In this document: positions 50,376-58,849 of the stretch, piece after piece
Layout of the letters: each line of letters starts with the position of its first letter
How positions within the stretch are numbered: position 1 is the first letter of the stretch
Source: Mycolicibacterium wolinskyi
GTDB taxonomy: Bacteria; Actinomycetota; Actinomycetes; Mycobacteriales; Mycobacteriaceae
Length of the DNA stretch: 64,000 nt
NCBI RefSeq assembly: GCF_002101965.1
Contig: NZ_LQQA01000015.1
Location: 124,001 to 188,000 of the forward strand
Direction: 5' to 3'
The notes under the pieces: model-generated
Told to the model about the DNA's origin: nothing
Databases searched by the model: none
Seen by the model: the letters and a program-made list of their open reading frames with translations, nothing else
Position numbers and translations under genes: made by a program

Positions 50376-50417
50376 GAAGTAATCATACAACCACTGCGAG
50401 TTTTGTATGATCACTTC
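50376..50417. promoter_or_regulatory. symmetric divergent operator-promoter
   Basis: Arms of 15 nt (50376-50390, 50403-50417) with one mismatch and a 12-nt spacer. The right arm contains TATGAT (50406-50411), a consensus -10 for the plus gene, and the left arm contains the same hexamer on the minus strand for the TetR gene. Binding of the regulator would close both promoters. Confidence 0.7.
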
Positions 50418-50436
50418 GATCGAACGAAGGTGCTCG

Positions 50437-51372
50437 ATGACAGACCTGATAGTGCGGAAGATGCGGTTCGCGTTCGCCGACCACCACGTCCCGTTCCTGT
50501 GGAACGAAACCAACCCGGCTTTTTCGAGCATGGCCAACGCGGTGTCATTCCTGGCCATCGCCTTCGAGAAGATGATCGGCCACATGATCACCGAGGCCAT
50601 GCCGCACATCACCAACCCCGAGATCGCCGAGGAGGCACAGGCTTTCGTCCGGCAGGAGGGCCAGCATTCGATGGCCCACCGTCAGCACGCGAAGGGCCTC
50701 ATCAAGAGCTATCCCGCGCTGAAAGAGACACTCGACGAGGTGACGCGCGCGTTCGACCACCTGACGGCCAACACGCCCCTGAAATACCGGCTGGCCTACA
50801 CGGCCGATCTCGAGGCGACGTTCACGCCGGTGTTCAAACTGATGCTCGATCACGACGACACGCTGTTCGCTCCCGGGGACGACCGCGTTGCGTCGCTGTT
50901 CCTGTGGCATTTCGTCGAGGAGGTCGAGCATCGCAGCTCGGCATTGATCATCTACGACGCGGTGGTCGACGATCCGTGGTACCGCATGCGGGTGGCGCCG
51001 TCGATCTTCAAGCACGTGTGGGGCGCGCTACGGATCGCCTGTGAAGGCTTCAACCAGCATGTCCCGCTCGAGGAGCGCAAGATCGACGCACTGTCGATGT
51101 TCGGCATGCAGGCCAAGAAAAAGGCACTGATGCAACGACTTCCGTTCATCGATGTCGCCAACGACGGGCCGTTCGCCAATGCCTTCGGCCACCTGCCCGT
51201 CCGTGAGATGCTCACCGCGCTGAGCGGCGTCGTGCGCAGTCAGATCCCGGGCCACAACCCAGCCCACGAGAAACTGCCGGCGTTGGCCAACGAATGGTTC
51301 GCCCGTTACGAAGCCGGATATGAGGTCACCCAGTGGTACACCGCGGGGAAGAAGGACACCGCCAATGTCTGA
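50437..51372 (+). CDS. metal-dependent hydrolase (PF10118 type)
   Basis: 311 residues of the predicted metal-dependent hydrolase family. Two carboxylate/His motifs resemble a diiron ferritin-like site: AQAFVRQEGQHSMAHRQH and LWHFVEEVEHRS. The start MTDLIVRKMRFAFADHHV (50437) has GAAGG upstream; a start 10 codons earlier would lie in the operator. It overlaps the next membrane-protein gene by 8 nt. The substrate is unknown. Confidence 0.8.
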   Translation: MTDLIVRKMRFAFADHHVPFLWNETNPAFSSMANAVSFLAIAFEKMIGHMITEAMPHITNPEIAEEAQAFVRQEGQHSMAHRQHAKGLIKSYPALKETLDEVTRAFDHLTANTPLKYRLAYTADLEATFTPVFKLMLDHDDTLFAPGDDRVASLFLWHFVEEVEHRSSALIIYDAVVDDPWYRMRVAPSIFKHVWGALRIACEGFNQHVPLEERKIDALSMFGMQAKKKALMQRLPFIDVANDGPFANAFGHLPVREMLTALSGVVRSQIPGHNPAHEKLPALANEWFARYEAGYEVTQWYTAGKKDTANV

Positions 51373-52516
51373 CCTGTGCACCCCGACGTTCGCCGATCTG
51401 GCAGCGCGACTTGGCTTTTCCTGTGACACCGCGGGCGGCCTCGTCGAGTTCCGCAACCCCTTCGGCCTGGAGAACTGGACGCTGCCCGTCCTGGAACTCA
51501 CCGTGATCGTCGGGGCGGTGCTCGCCCTGGTCTATGCGATCACCAGGCTGCGCCGCCACAACGACCCGACCAACCTCGTGCTGTGGTTCGGCGCGATCGC
51601 ATATTTGTTGATCATCGAACCGCCCCTGTACTTCCCGGGTGCGTTCGGCATCAGCGAGTACGTCGATACGATGTTCGCCCACAACGTGTTCACCGTCGAC
51701 TTCCTCTGGGGCCGGCTGCCGCTCTACATCGTCGCGATCTATCCGATGATGGCGACCGTGGCGTTCGAGGTCGTCCGCACCCTGGGGGTTTTCCGGCGAT
51801 ACGGTGCGTTGGTGGGTGCGGTCTGTGTTGGATTCGTCCACCACGCGTTCTATGAGATCTTCGACCATCTGGGACCGCAATTGCGTTGGTGGGAGTGGAC
51901 TTTGGACCACCCGATGAATCAGCCGTTCTTCGATTCGGTTCCGCTGCCCAGCGTTGTCGTGTTCGCCGCCCTGTGGCCGATGTCGCTGGCGTTCTGCGTG
52001 CAGATCTTTGTCGGCCGCTACGTGGACGAGGGCAAGACTTTCACCGGACCGCAGCTGCTGTGGCGGACGATCGTCGTCGGCGTGCTGGCATCGATCGGAA
52101 CCGCGGTGCTTCCCATGCCCGCGACGATCGGCGCGGCTATCTCCGGCAGCACCGCGGTCGGCGGGTTCATCTACGCCGCCGAGCTCGTGGTGCTCAGCGT
52201 GGTGGCGATACCGGTCCTCATCAGGCAGTGGTCGGCGGTGCGTCACCAACCGACCGAGCCGTACTCGAACCCGCTCATTCTGCGCTATGCCGTTGTTTAC
52301 CTGGGTGTCATGGCTGTCCTGTGGGTGACGGCCCTTCCGGCGTACTTCGGCGCCGTCGACGGTGTCACCGCCGACGGCGATCCGATCGGCAGCCTCTGGT
52401 ACACCGTGGCGTGCCTGGTGATCGCGGGGTTGTCCATCGCGGCGGCGGCGACCGCAACCAACGCTGCCCGCCGAGACTGCGCAGAGATCGCAACTGTCGG
52501 CGAAAACGCGATCTGA
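51365..52516 (+). CDS. polytopic membrane protein, unknown function
   Basis: 383 residues with roughly eight to nine hydrophobic helices, starting MSDLCTPTFADLAARLGFSC. Segments include LELTVIVGAVLALVYAITRL, VVVFAALWPMSLAFCVQIFVG and LRYAVVYLGVMAVLWVTALPAYFG. No family motif is recognised. The 8-nt overlap with the hydrolase gene suggests joint translation, perhaps a membrane-bound hydrolase partner. Confidence 0.7.
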   Translation: MSDLCTPTFADLAARLGFSCDTAGGLVEFRNPFGLENWTLPVLELTVIVGAVLALVYAITRLRRHNDPTNLVLWFGAIAYLLIIEPPLYFPGAFGISEYVDTMFAHNVFTVDFLWGRLPLYIVAIYPMMATVAFEVVRTLGVFRRYGALVGAVCVGFVHHAFYEIFDHLGPQLRWWEWTLDHPMNQPFFDSVPLPSVVVFAALWPMSLAFCVQIFVGRYVDEGKTFTGPQLLWRTIVVGVLASIGTAVLPMPATIGAAISGSTAVGGFIYAAELVVLSVVAIPVLIRQWSAVRHQPTEPYSNPLILRYAVVYLGVMAVLWVTALPAYFGAVDGVTADGDPIGSLWYTVACLVIAGLSIAAAATATNAARRDCAEIATVGENAI

Positions 52517-52551
52517 GCGCAGGCTCGCGCGGATGGGGCACAATTGCGGAG

Positions 52552-53511
52552 GTGCCGACACCGCCGCAACGCCCAGGGCAGCCTGGCTGGCGCGGGCAGG
52601 GGCGTCCGCCGTCTGACCCGGCCACCCGGCGGTTGCCTCGTGCCGGCCGGCCGGAACCGCCCACCGAGCAACTCCGGGCGCGTTACCGGCCGCCCGACGC
52701 GGCGACAGAGAAGATCGCGCGGCCCCGCCCGCCCGAAGCGGCGACCGAGAAGATGACGCGGCCCGCCGCCTCACCTTTGCGAGGTGGTCAGCGCCGCAAT
52801 CGGCAAACCATCATTCTCGTCGTCGTCATCGCGTTGGCCGCGGTGGTCGGCGGTCTGGCCGCCGCCGAACTGTACGCGCGGCACCGGGCAGGCAATCTCC
52901 TCGTCGCGGTGGCCGAGTGCGTGGTGCAGGATTCGGCGTCGGTGTCGTTCGGCGTGAACCCGCCTTTCCTCTGGCAGCACATCACCGGTCACTACACCAA
53001 CATCTCGGTGGACACCGGAGGCGCGAGGGTTCAAGAAGCCGAGGGCATGACCGCCGACGTGACACTCGAAGACATCCGGCTGCAGGGTACGGCGGACTCC
53101 AAGGGCACCATCGGATCGCTCAACGCAACGCTGGCCTGGACGGCGGCCGGCATCAAAGACACTGTCGCCGCCAACCTGCCCGGCGTGGGCAGCCTGGTGA
53201 CGGGGGTGAGCACGGACCCCGCCGCCGGCACCATAACCCTGGAGGCCGCAGGCGATACGCGAATCACCGCGCAGCCTGTCGTCGCCGACGGCGACCTCAA
53301 CCTGCAGGTGCTCGACGTCACCGGTCCGTTCTCGAAAGAGACCGTGCAGACGGCGCTGAACGAACTGACCACAAAGCTCAACGACAACTACCCCCTCGGG
53401 ATTCATGCTGACAGCGTCGCGGTCACCGATTCCGGCGTCGTCGGAAAGTTCTCCAGCCAGGATGCGAAGATCCCCAACGACGACTCCGAACCCTGCTTCG
53501 AGCGGCTCTGA
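52552..53511 (+). CDS. DUF2993 (LmeA-like) membrane-anchored protein
   Basis: 319 residues: a Pro/Arg-rich cytoplasmic N-terminus with two related copies of PP(D/E)AATEK, one membrane helix (TIILVVVIALAAVVGGLAAAELY) and an exposed domain. The domain reads NPPFLWQHITGHYTNISVDT and GMTADVTLEDIRLQGT, typical of DUF2993, the family of the mannosylation-related lipase LmeA. GTG start 35 nt after the previous gene. The role in envelope lipid metabolism is inferred from the family. Confidence 0.78.
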   Translation: MPTPPQRPGQPGWRGQGRPPSDPATRRLPRAGRPEPPTEQLRARYRPPDAATEKIARPRPPEAATEKMTRPAASPLRGGQRRNRQTIILVVVIALAAVVGGLAAAELYARHRAGNLLVAVAECVVQDSASVSFGVNPPFLWQHITGHYTNISVDTGGARVQEAEGMTADVTLEDIRLQGTADSKGTIGSLNATLAWTAAGIKDTVAANLPGVGSLVTGVSTDPAAGTITLEAAGDTRITAQPVVADGDLNLQVLDVTGPFSKETVQTALNELTTKLNDNYPLGIHADSVAVTDSGVVGKFSSQDAKIPNDDSEPCFERL

Positions 53512-53588
53512 CCAGGCCGGGTGACCACCCGAAAATTGACGTTTCTGCAGACAAGTAGCGGGTATTCCGCCGTGCAGGAGGTCTGGAA

Positions 53589-54224
53589 ATGCCTACGTGG
53601 AGTTGGATTGCAATAGCAGTGGTCGTCGCGATCATCGTCATCCTGGCGTTGATCGTCGCCGTGTCGATGAGCCGTCACAAACGGTCGGAGCGGCTGCGAG
53701 ACCAGTTCGGTCCGGAGTACGAGCGCGCCGTCGACGCGACCGGTGACGAACGTGCCGCGGAAAAGGAGCTTCTTGCGCGTCAACGCAAGCGGAAGAAGCT
53801 CGACATCGTCGAGTTGAGCCCGGAGTCACGAGCGAGGTACGCCCAGGCCTGGGCGGCCACACAAGCCGGCTTCGTCGACAACCCGTCACGTGCGGTGGAC
53901 GAAGCCGATCGGCTCGTGACCGAGGTGATGAACGAACGCGGTTATCCGGTAAACGATTTCGAACAACAAGCGGCCGACATCTCGGTCGATCATCCCAAGG
54001 TCGTCGAGCACTACCGGGCCGCACACATCCTGCAGATGGCGCAGGCGCAGGGTGACATCGGCACCGAGGCCCAACGGGAGGCGATCGTCCACTATCGAGC
54101 GCTTTTCGAACAGTTGCTGGGCGGCGCGGAGCAGGGTCTTCACGCCGACGAGCAGCGTCGTCCCGTCGCCGAGCAGCGTCACGATGTCCCGCCTGCCGAC
54201 TCGCCGAAGGAGGCGCGCGCATGA
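53589..54224 (+). CDS. single-pass membrane protein with C-terminal paralogous domain
   Basis: 211 residues: N-terminal helix WIAIAVVVAIIVILALIVAVSM, a charged stretch RKRKKLDIVELSPESRARY, then a helical domain (WAATQAGFVDNPSRAVDEADRLVTEVM ... HYRALFEQLLG). A good GGAGG Shine-Dalgarno precedes ATG 53589. The domain recurs in the next gene, with which it overlaps by 4 nt. Function unknown. Confidence 0.75.
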   Translation: MPTWSWIAIAVVVAIIVILALIVAVSMSRHKRSERLRDQFGPEYERAVDATGDERAAEKELLARQRKRKKLDIVELSPESRARYAQAWAATQAGFVDNPSRAVDEADRLVTEVMNERGYPVNDFEQQAADISVDHPKVVEHYRAAHILQMAQAQGDIGTEAQREAIVHYRALFEQLLGGAEQGLHADEQRRPVAEQRHDVPPADSPKEARA

Positions 54225-54616
54225 CCACCCACGAGCGGCCGATGTCGACCGCGCAACCGGGACTCCAGGACGCCGACGCCTCGGACGGCCAGGTCCGCGA
54301 CACCGGCACGCCCGCACAGCCGGCCGGTGATCAGGTCCTGGAGGACAACACCTTGCTGTTCGCCGACGAACATCGCTCCGGACTACAGTCGCGCTGGGAT
54401 GAAGTCCAGGCCGCATTCGTCGACGATCCGAAGCAGTGCGTTCAGAAGGCGGACAACCTGGTGGCCGAAGTGGTCGAGCAGCTCACCGCTAGCTTTGCCG
54501 ACACGCGGTCGCACCTGGAGGCGCAATGGGCGCGTGGTGAGGACGCCTCGACGGAGGATCTTCGCCTGGCGCTCAAGCGGTATCGCGATTTCTTCCAGCG
54601 GTTGCTGTCGGTCTGA
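54221..54616 (+). CDS. soluble paralogue of the preceding domain
   Basis: 131 residues: an acidic disordered N-terminus (about 60 residues) followed by QSRWDEVQAAFVDDPKQCVQKADNLVAEVVEQL and ALKRYRDFFQRLLSV, clearly related to the preceding protein's domain. ATG overlaps its neighbour by 4 nt. The pair looks like one membrane-bound and one soluble copy of the same helical module. Confidence 0.75.
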   Translation: MTTHERPMSTAQPGLQDADASDGQVRDTGTPAQPAGDQVLEDNTLLFADEHRSGLQSRWDEVQAAFVDDPKQCVQKADNLVAEVVEQLTASFADTRSHLEAQWARGEDASTEDLRLALKRYRDFFQRLLSV

Positions 54617-54624
54617 GGATTCGG

Positions 54625-56190
54625 CTAAAGGCTCTCGATGATGGCGTTCTTGATGGCCTCGGAGTTCGTGCCGAAGACCGCCTGAACGCTGTTGCCGACT
54701 TCGACGACGCCCGCGGCGCCGAGAGCCTTCAGCCGGTCTTGATCGACCTTGCTCTTGTCGGCGACTTCCATGCGCAGGCGCGTGATGCAGGCGTCGACGT
54801 TGACCAGGTTGTCGCGCCCCCCGAACGCCGCGATGATCTGCTCGGCCTGGGTTTCGGCGCGCGCGGGCGCGGTCAGCGTGCCGCCGGCGGTGACGGCCGT
54901 GGTCGACTCGTCGCCTTCGCCGAGGTTCGCCGCTTCGTCGGCCTCGAATTCCGATTCGGGTTCGCGTCCCGGTGTGCGCATGTTCCACTTCGTGATCGCG
55001 ACGTAGAACAGCACGAAATAGACGACGAAGAACACCGCGCCCATCGCGATGAGCAGCCAGATGTTCTTCGCCGCGGGCGCCCCGCCGTAGAGCAACAGGT
55101 CGATGAGCCCGGCCGAGAACGAGAAGCCCAGATGGATGTCGAGCAGATACGCGATCGCGAGCGACAGTCCGGTGAGCACGGCGTGGATGACGTACAGCGG
55201 GAACGCCACGAACATGAACGCGAACTCCAGCGGTTCGGTGACGCCCGTGAGGAACGCGGTGAGTGCCGCGGCCGACAGGATGCCGACGGCGAGTTTGCGT
55301 TGCTTTCTGTTGGCGGCCAAGATCATCGCGAGCGCGGCCGCGGGCAACCCGAACATCAGCACGGGGTAGAAACCTGAGGTGAGAATGCCCGCGGTCGGGT
55401 CGCCTGCGGCGAACCGGGTGAGCTCGCCGGTGACGACCTCGCCGTCGGCGGTCTGGTAGTCGCCGTAGATGAACCACACGTACGAATTCGGAATGTGGTG
55501 CAGCCCCAGGGGAATCAGCATGCGGTTGGCGAAGCCGTACACAAACGCGCCCAATGCGCCGCTGCCGCCGATGAACTTGCCGAGCGCTGTCAGACCGGCA
55601 TCGAAGATCGGGTAGAAGTAGCTCATCAGGAAGGCGATGAACAAGCTCGCCAGTGACACCACGATCGGGACGAACCTTCTGCCGCCGAAGAATCCGAGAT
55701 ACGACGGCAGCTGGATGGTGTGGTAGCGGTCGAACAGCCATGCGGTCAGCAGGCCGACGACGATGCCCGCGAACACGCTGTAGTTGATCAACGCCTGCTC
55801 GCCTGCCTTGTCCACCTCGCCCGCCAGCACGATCGGCGACATGGTCTCGAACACCGCATCCATTACGAGATAGCCCACGACGGCGGCCAGTGCGGTCGAA
55901 CCGTCGGCCTTGCGCGCGAACCCGATCGCGACGCCGACGGCGAAGAGCAGCGGCAGGTTACTGAAGAGCGCGTCACCTGCCGCGCTCATCGCCTTGAAGA
56001 ACGGGCCGATGACCGGTGACTCGATGCGGCCCAACAAGTCGGGCTGGCCGAGTCGCAGCAGGATGCCTGCGGCGGGCAACACCGCGATGGGCAGCATGAG
56101 GCTCTTGCCGAGCCGCTGCAGCTGGGCGAACCCCGGTATGCGCACCCGGGTGTTGGTCTGTGCGCCTTGCGGTTTCGTTGTGCTGTTCAT
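54625..56190 (-). CDS. PTS permease EIICB, glucose/N-acetylglucosamine class
   Basis: 521 residues: an EIIC domain of the glucose/GlcNAc superfamily ([52 protein letters not shown]) and a C-terminal EIIB domain with the phosphorylated Cys468 in [13 protein letters not shown]. The adjacent divergent nagB-nagA genes and EIIA gene indicate uptake of N-acetylglucosamine rather than glucose. Starts [20 protein letters not shown]. Confidence 0.87.
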   Translation of the reverse strand: MNSTTKPQGAQTNTRVRIPGFAQLQRLGKSLMLPIAVLPAAGILLRLGQPDLLGRIESPVIGPFFKAMSAAGDALFSNLPLLFAVGVAIGFARKADGSTALAAVVGYLVMDAVFETMSPIVLAGEVDKAGEQALINYSVFAGIVVGLLTAWLFDRYHTIQLPSYLGFFGGRRFVPIVVSLASLFIAFLMSYFYPIFDAGLTALGKFIGGSGALGAFVYGFANRMLIPLGLHHIPNSYVWFIYGDYQTADGEVVTGELTRFAAGDPTAGILTSGFYPVLMFGLPAAALAMILAANRKQRKLAVGILSAAALTAFLTGVTEPLEFAFMFVAFPLYVIHAVLTGLSLAIAYLLDIHLGFSFSAGLIDLLLYGGAPAAKNIWLLIAMGAVFFVVYFVLFYVAITKWNMRTPGREPESEFEADEAANLGEGDESTTAVTAGGTLTAPARAETQAEQIIAAFGGRDNLVNVDACITRLRMEVADKSKVDQDRLKALGAAGVVEVGNSVQAVFGTNSEAIKNAIIESL

Positions 56191-56329
56191 CGCATCATCC
56201 CCCTTCCGGTCACGTATCGCGACCCGCCGCCCAAGCTGAGCGGAAGCTTAGACGAGAACATGCGCAGAAGAGGCGAAGTCCAGTCCATCGCGCTCGTATT
56301 GTTGAAACACGAGCAAAGGAGTCACGACC

Positions 56330-56800
56330 GTGAGCACAACCCAGGTATTGGCCCCCGTCGCCGGTCGGGCCGTCGCACTCGCCGATGTGGACGACCCCGT
56401 GTTCTCGGCGGGCATGGTGGGTTACGGCGCGGCGGTGGATCCTCCGCATGGGGTGGTCGACGCGGTGGCCCCGGTCAGCGGCAGGATCCTCAAACTGATG
56501 CCGCATGCGTACGTCGTGATGACGCCCGACAACGTGGGTGTGCTGGTCCATCTCGGCCTGGACACCGTGCAGCTCAACGGCGAGGGGTTCACCACCCGCC
56601 TGAGCCAGGGCGACGACGTCACCGCGGGCGATGTCGTCATCACTTATGACGTCGGCGCAGTCGTGGTCAAAGGCCTCAATCCGATCGTCCCGGTGGTGGT
56701 CATGGACGAACGCGAACCCGGCAACATCGTGCCATCGCGAGCGGTGGCCGCCGGGTCCGACATCGACTCCGGCACCGAACTTTTCGTCGCGAACAAGTAG
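56330..56800 (+). CDS. crr: PTS EIIA, glucose/GlcNAc type
   Basis: 156 residues of EIIA-Glc fold: GVVDAVAPVSGRILKLMPHAYVV and VGVLVHLGLDTVQLNGEGF. His59 and His74, 15 residues apart as in E. coli His75/His90, mark the active site. It accepts phosphate from HPr and passes it to the EIICB permease encoded divergently. GTG start with AAAGGAG 8 nt upstream. Confidence 0.87.
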   Translation: MSTTQVLAPVAGRAVALADVDDPVFSAGMVGYGAAVDPPHGVVDAVAPVSGRILKLMPHAYVVMTPDNVGVLVHLGLDTVQLNGEGFTTRLSQGDDVTAGDVVITYDVGAVVVKGLNPIVPVVVMDEREPGNIVPSRAVAAGSDIDSGTELFVANK

Positions 56801-57586
56801 ATGGAAGTCATCATCCTCCCCGATGCCGAGCAGATCGGCACCGTCGCCGCGGATGCGATCGGCGCACTGCTCGGCCGCAAACCGAATGCGGTCCTCGGCT
56901 TGGCCACCGGATCTTCGCCGTTGGCCATCTACGACGAATTGGTGTCGCGCTACGACGCCGGGCTCATCTCATTCCGGCAGGCCCGGGGCTTCACCCTCGA
57001 CGAATATGTCGGCCTGCCCGAAGATCATCCCGAGCGATACCGCAATGTCATCGACACCGTGTTCGTCTCGCGCGTCGACTTCGCGCCCGGCGCGGTTACC
57101 GGCCCCGACGGCCTGGCCGCGGACATACCCGCGGCCTGCGCGGCATTCGAGGAGGCGATCAACGACGCGGGCGGCGTCGACCTGCAGATCCTCGGGATCG
57201 GCACCGACGGACACATCGCGTTCAACGAACCGGGGTCCTCCCTCGGATCTCGTACCCGGATCAAAACACTGACCAGACAGACCCGACTCGACAACGCCCG
57301 GTTCTTCGACGGCGATCCCGGCAAGGTGCCCACGCACTGCTTGACGCAAGGGTTGGCCACGATCATGGCGGCCCGTCATCTGATCCTCGTGGCCACGGGC
57401 CGCAGCAAGGCAGAAGCCGTGCACCATCTGGTCGAGGGCGCGGTCAGCGCGATGTGGCCGGCGACCGTACTCCAACACCATCCGCACGTGACGGTGTTGC
57501 TCGACGATGCCGCGGCGCAGCGTCTGCAGCTCGTCGACTACTACCGCGAGACCTACCGCGCCAAGCCGGAATGGCAGGGCCTCTGA
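56801..57586 (+). CDS. nagB: glucosamine-6-phosphate deaminase
   Basis: 261 residues. It converts glucosamine-6-phosphate to fructose-6-phosphate and ammonia. LGLATGSSP (phosphate loop), FTLDEYVGL (catalytic Asp67) and LGIGTDGHIAFNEPG (His138, Glu143 region) match NagB. The ATG abuts the EIIA stop with no gap, so the transcript is probably shared. Confidence 0.93.
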   Translation: MEVIILPDAEQIGTVAADAIGALLGRKPNAVLGLATGSSPLAIYDELVSRYDAGLISFRQARGFTLDEYVGLPEDHPERYRNVIDTVFVSRVDFAPGAVTGPDGLAADIPAACAAFEEAINDAGGVDLQILGIGTDGHIAFNEPGSSLGSRTRIKTLTRQTRLDNARFFDGDPGKVPTHCLTQGLATIMAARHLILVATGRSKAEAVHHLVEGAVSAMWPATVLQHHPHVTVLLDDAAAQRLQLVDYYRETYRAKPEWQGL

Positions 57587-58732
57587 GTGCTGTTGACCGC
57601 TGACACCGTGCTCACCGGCACAGAACTGTTGCGGCCCGGGTGGATCGATGTCGCGCATGGCGTCGTGACGGCCACCGGCGTAGGCATCCCGCCGCGCGCG
57701 GCGGACCGACACCTCGGCGCGGTGACGGTGGTGCCGGGCTTCGTCGACACGCACGTCCACGGCGGGGGAGGAGGAAACTTCTCGGCGGCGTCGACCCGCG
57801 AAACGTCCGCTGCGGTGGACCTGCATCGTCGGCACGGCACGACGACACTCGTGGCGTCCTTGGTCACCGCCGCCCCCGACGAACTTCTGCGCCAGGTCAC
57901 CCAATTGGCAGGAGACGTCCGCAACGGCCTGATCGATGGAATCCACCTGGAAGGTCCGTGGCTTTCGGTCAAACGGTGCGGCGCGCATCAACCCGCACTC
58001 ATGCGGGATCCGGACCCGGCGGAGATCGATCGTGTGCTGACAGCGAGCGCCGGCACCATCCGGATGGTCACCATCGCGCCGGAACGCGATGGCGCACTCG
58101 CCGCGATCGCTCAGTTCATCGAGGCGGGTGCGGTGGCTGCGGTCGGCCACACCGAGGCGACATATGAACAGACACGGGCCGCCATCGCGGCAGGCGCGAC
58201 CGTGGGTACGCACCTGTTCAACGCGATGCGTGCGATCGATCGCCGTGAGCCGGGCCCTGTCATCGCGCTGGTGGAGGACGAGCGGGTGACCGTCGAGGTA
58301 ATCACCGACGGCGTGCACGTCGCCCCGGCGATTTACCGGCACATCACGCAAAGCGTTGGTGCGCAACGGCTGTCGATGATCACCGACGCGATGGCCGCGA
58401 CCGGCATGTCCGACGGTGTCTACCGCCTCGGGCCGCTCGCGATCGACGTGGTGGCCGGGGTCGCGCGAGTTGCGGGAACCGACACGATCGCAGGCAGCAC
58501 CGCGACGATGGACCAGCTGTTCCGATTCGCCGTCGCCCACTGTGGCCTCGCCGGAGACGAGGCGCTGATGTTGGCCGTGCGGCAGTCTTCGCTCAACCCG
58601 GCCCGAGCGCTGGGGCTGCCGGACGCCGGGCTCGTGCCGGGCAGCCCGGCCGATCTTGTGGTGTTGGACTCGGCCTTCACTGTCGTGGCGGTGCTGCGTC
58701 ACGGCGCATGGGTGGTCGAGCCGACGGAGTAA
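57587..58732 (+). CDS. nagA: N-acetylglucosamine-6-phosphate deacetylase
   Basis: 381 residues. Amidohydrolase removing acetate from GlcNAc-6-P. GFVDTHVHGGGGGNF gives His56 and His58; GIHLEGPWLS gives Glu122; VGHTEATYE, THLFNAM and ITDAMAATGM complete the site. The GTG starts immediately after nagB, so EIIA-nagB-nagA form one operon in which uptake, deacetylation and deamination follow in order. Confidence 0.92.
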   Translation: MLLTADTVLTGTELLRPGWIDVAHGVVTATGVGIPPRAADRHLGAVTVVPGFVDTHVHGGGGGNFSAASTRETSAAVDLHRRHGTTTLVASLVTAAPDELLRQVTQLAGDVRNGLIDGIHLEGPWLSVKRCGAHQPALMRDPDPAEIDRVLTASAGTIRMVTIAPERDGALAAIAQFIEAGAVAAVGHTEATYEQTRAAIAAGATVGTHLFNAMRAIDRREPGPVIALVEDERVTVEVITDGVHVAPAIYRHITQSVGAQRLSMITDAMAATGMSDGVYRLGPLAIDVVAGVARVAGTDTIAGSTATMDQLFRFAVAHCGLAGDEALMLAVRQSSLNPARALGLPDAGLVPGSPADLVVLDSAFTVVAVLRHGAWVVEPTE

Positions 58733-58849
58733 CCGCCCCGCGGAAGTGGTTTCGGCCGCAAGGATCCGGGATGCGGCAGCCCTAAAACACCGATACAAAT
58801 ATTTGCGGGAGCGTAAAGTCGGTCCGGCACAACGGGCTCACGTTGGGGG

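Noticed and set aside
56292-56314. GCTCGT...ACGAGC repeat before the EIIA gene as a PTS operator
   Set aside because: Only 6-nt arms with an 11-nt spacer; it overlaps the region next to the Shine-Dalgarno and does not match a known GlcNAc regulator site.
56969-58798. 609-residue minus-strand frame over nagB-nagA
   Set aside because: Antisense to two strongly conserved enzymes; no domain visible.
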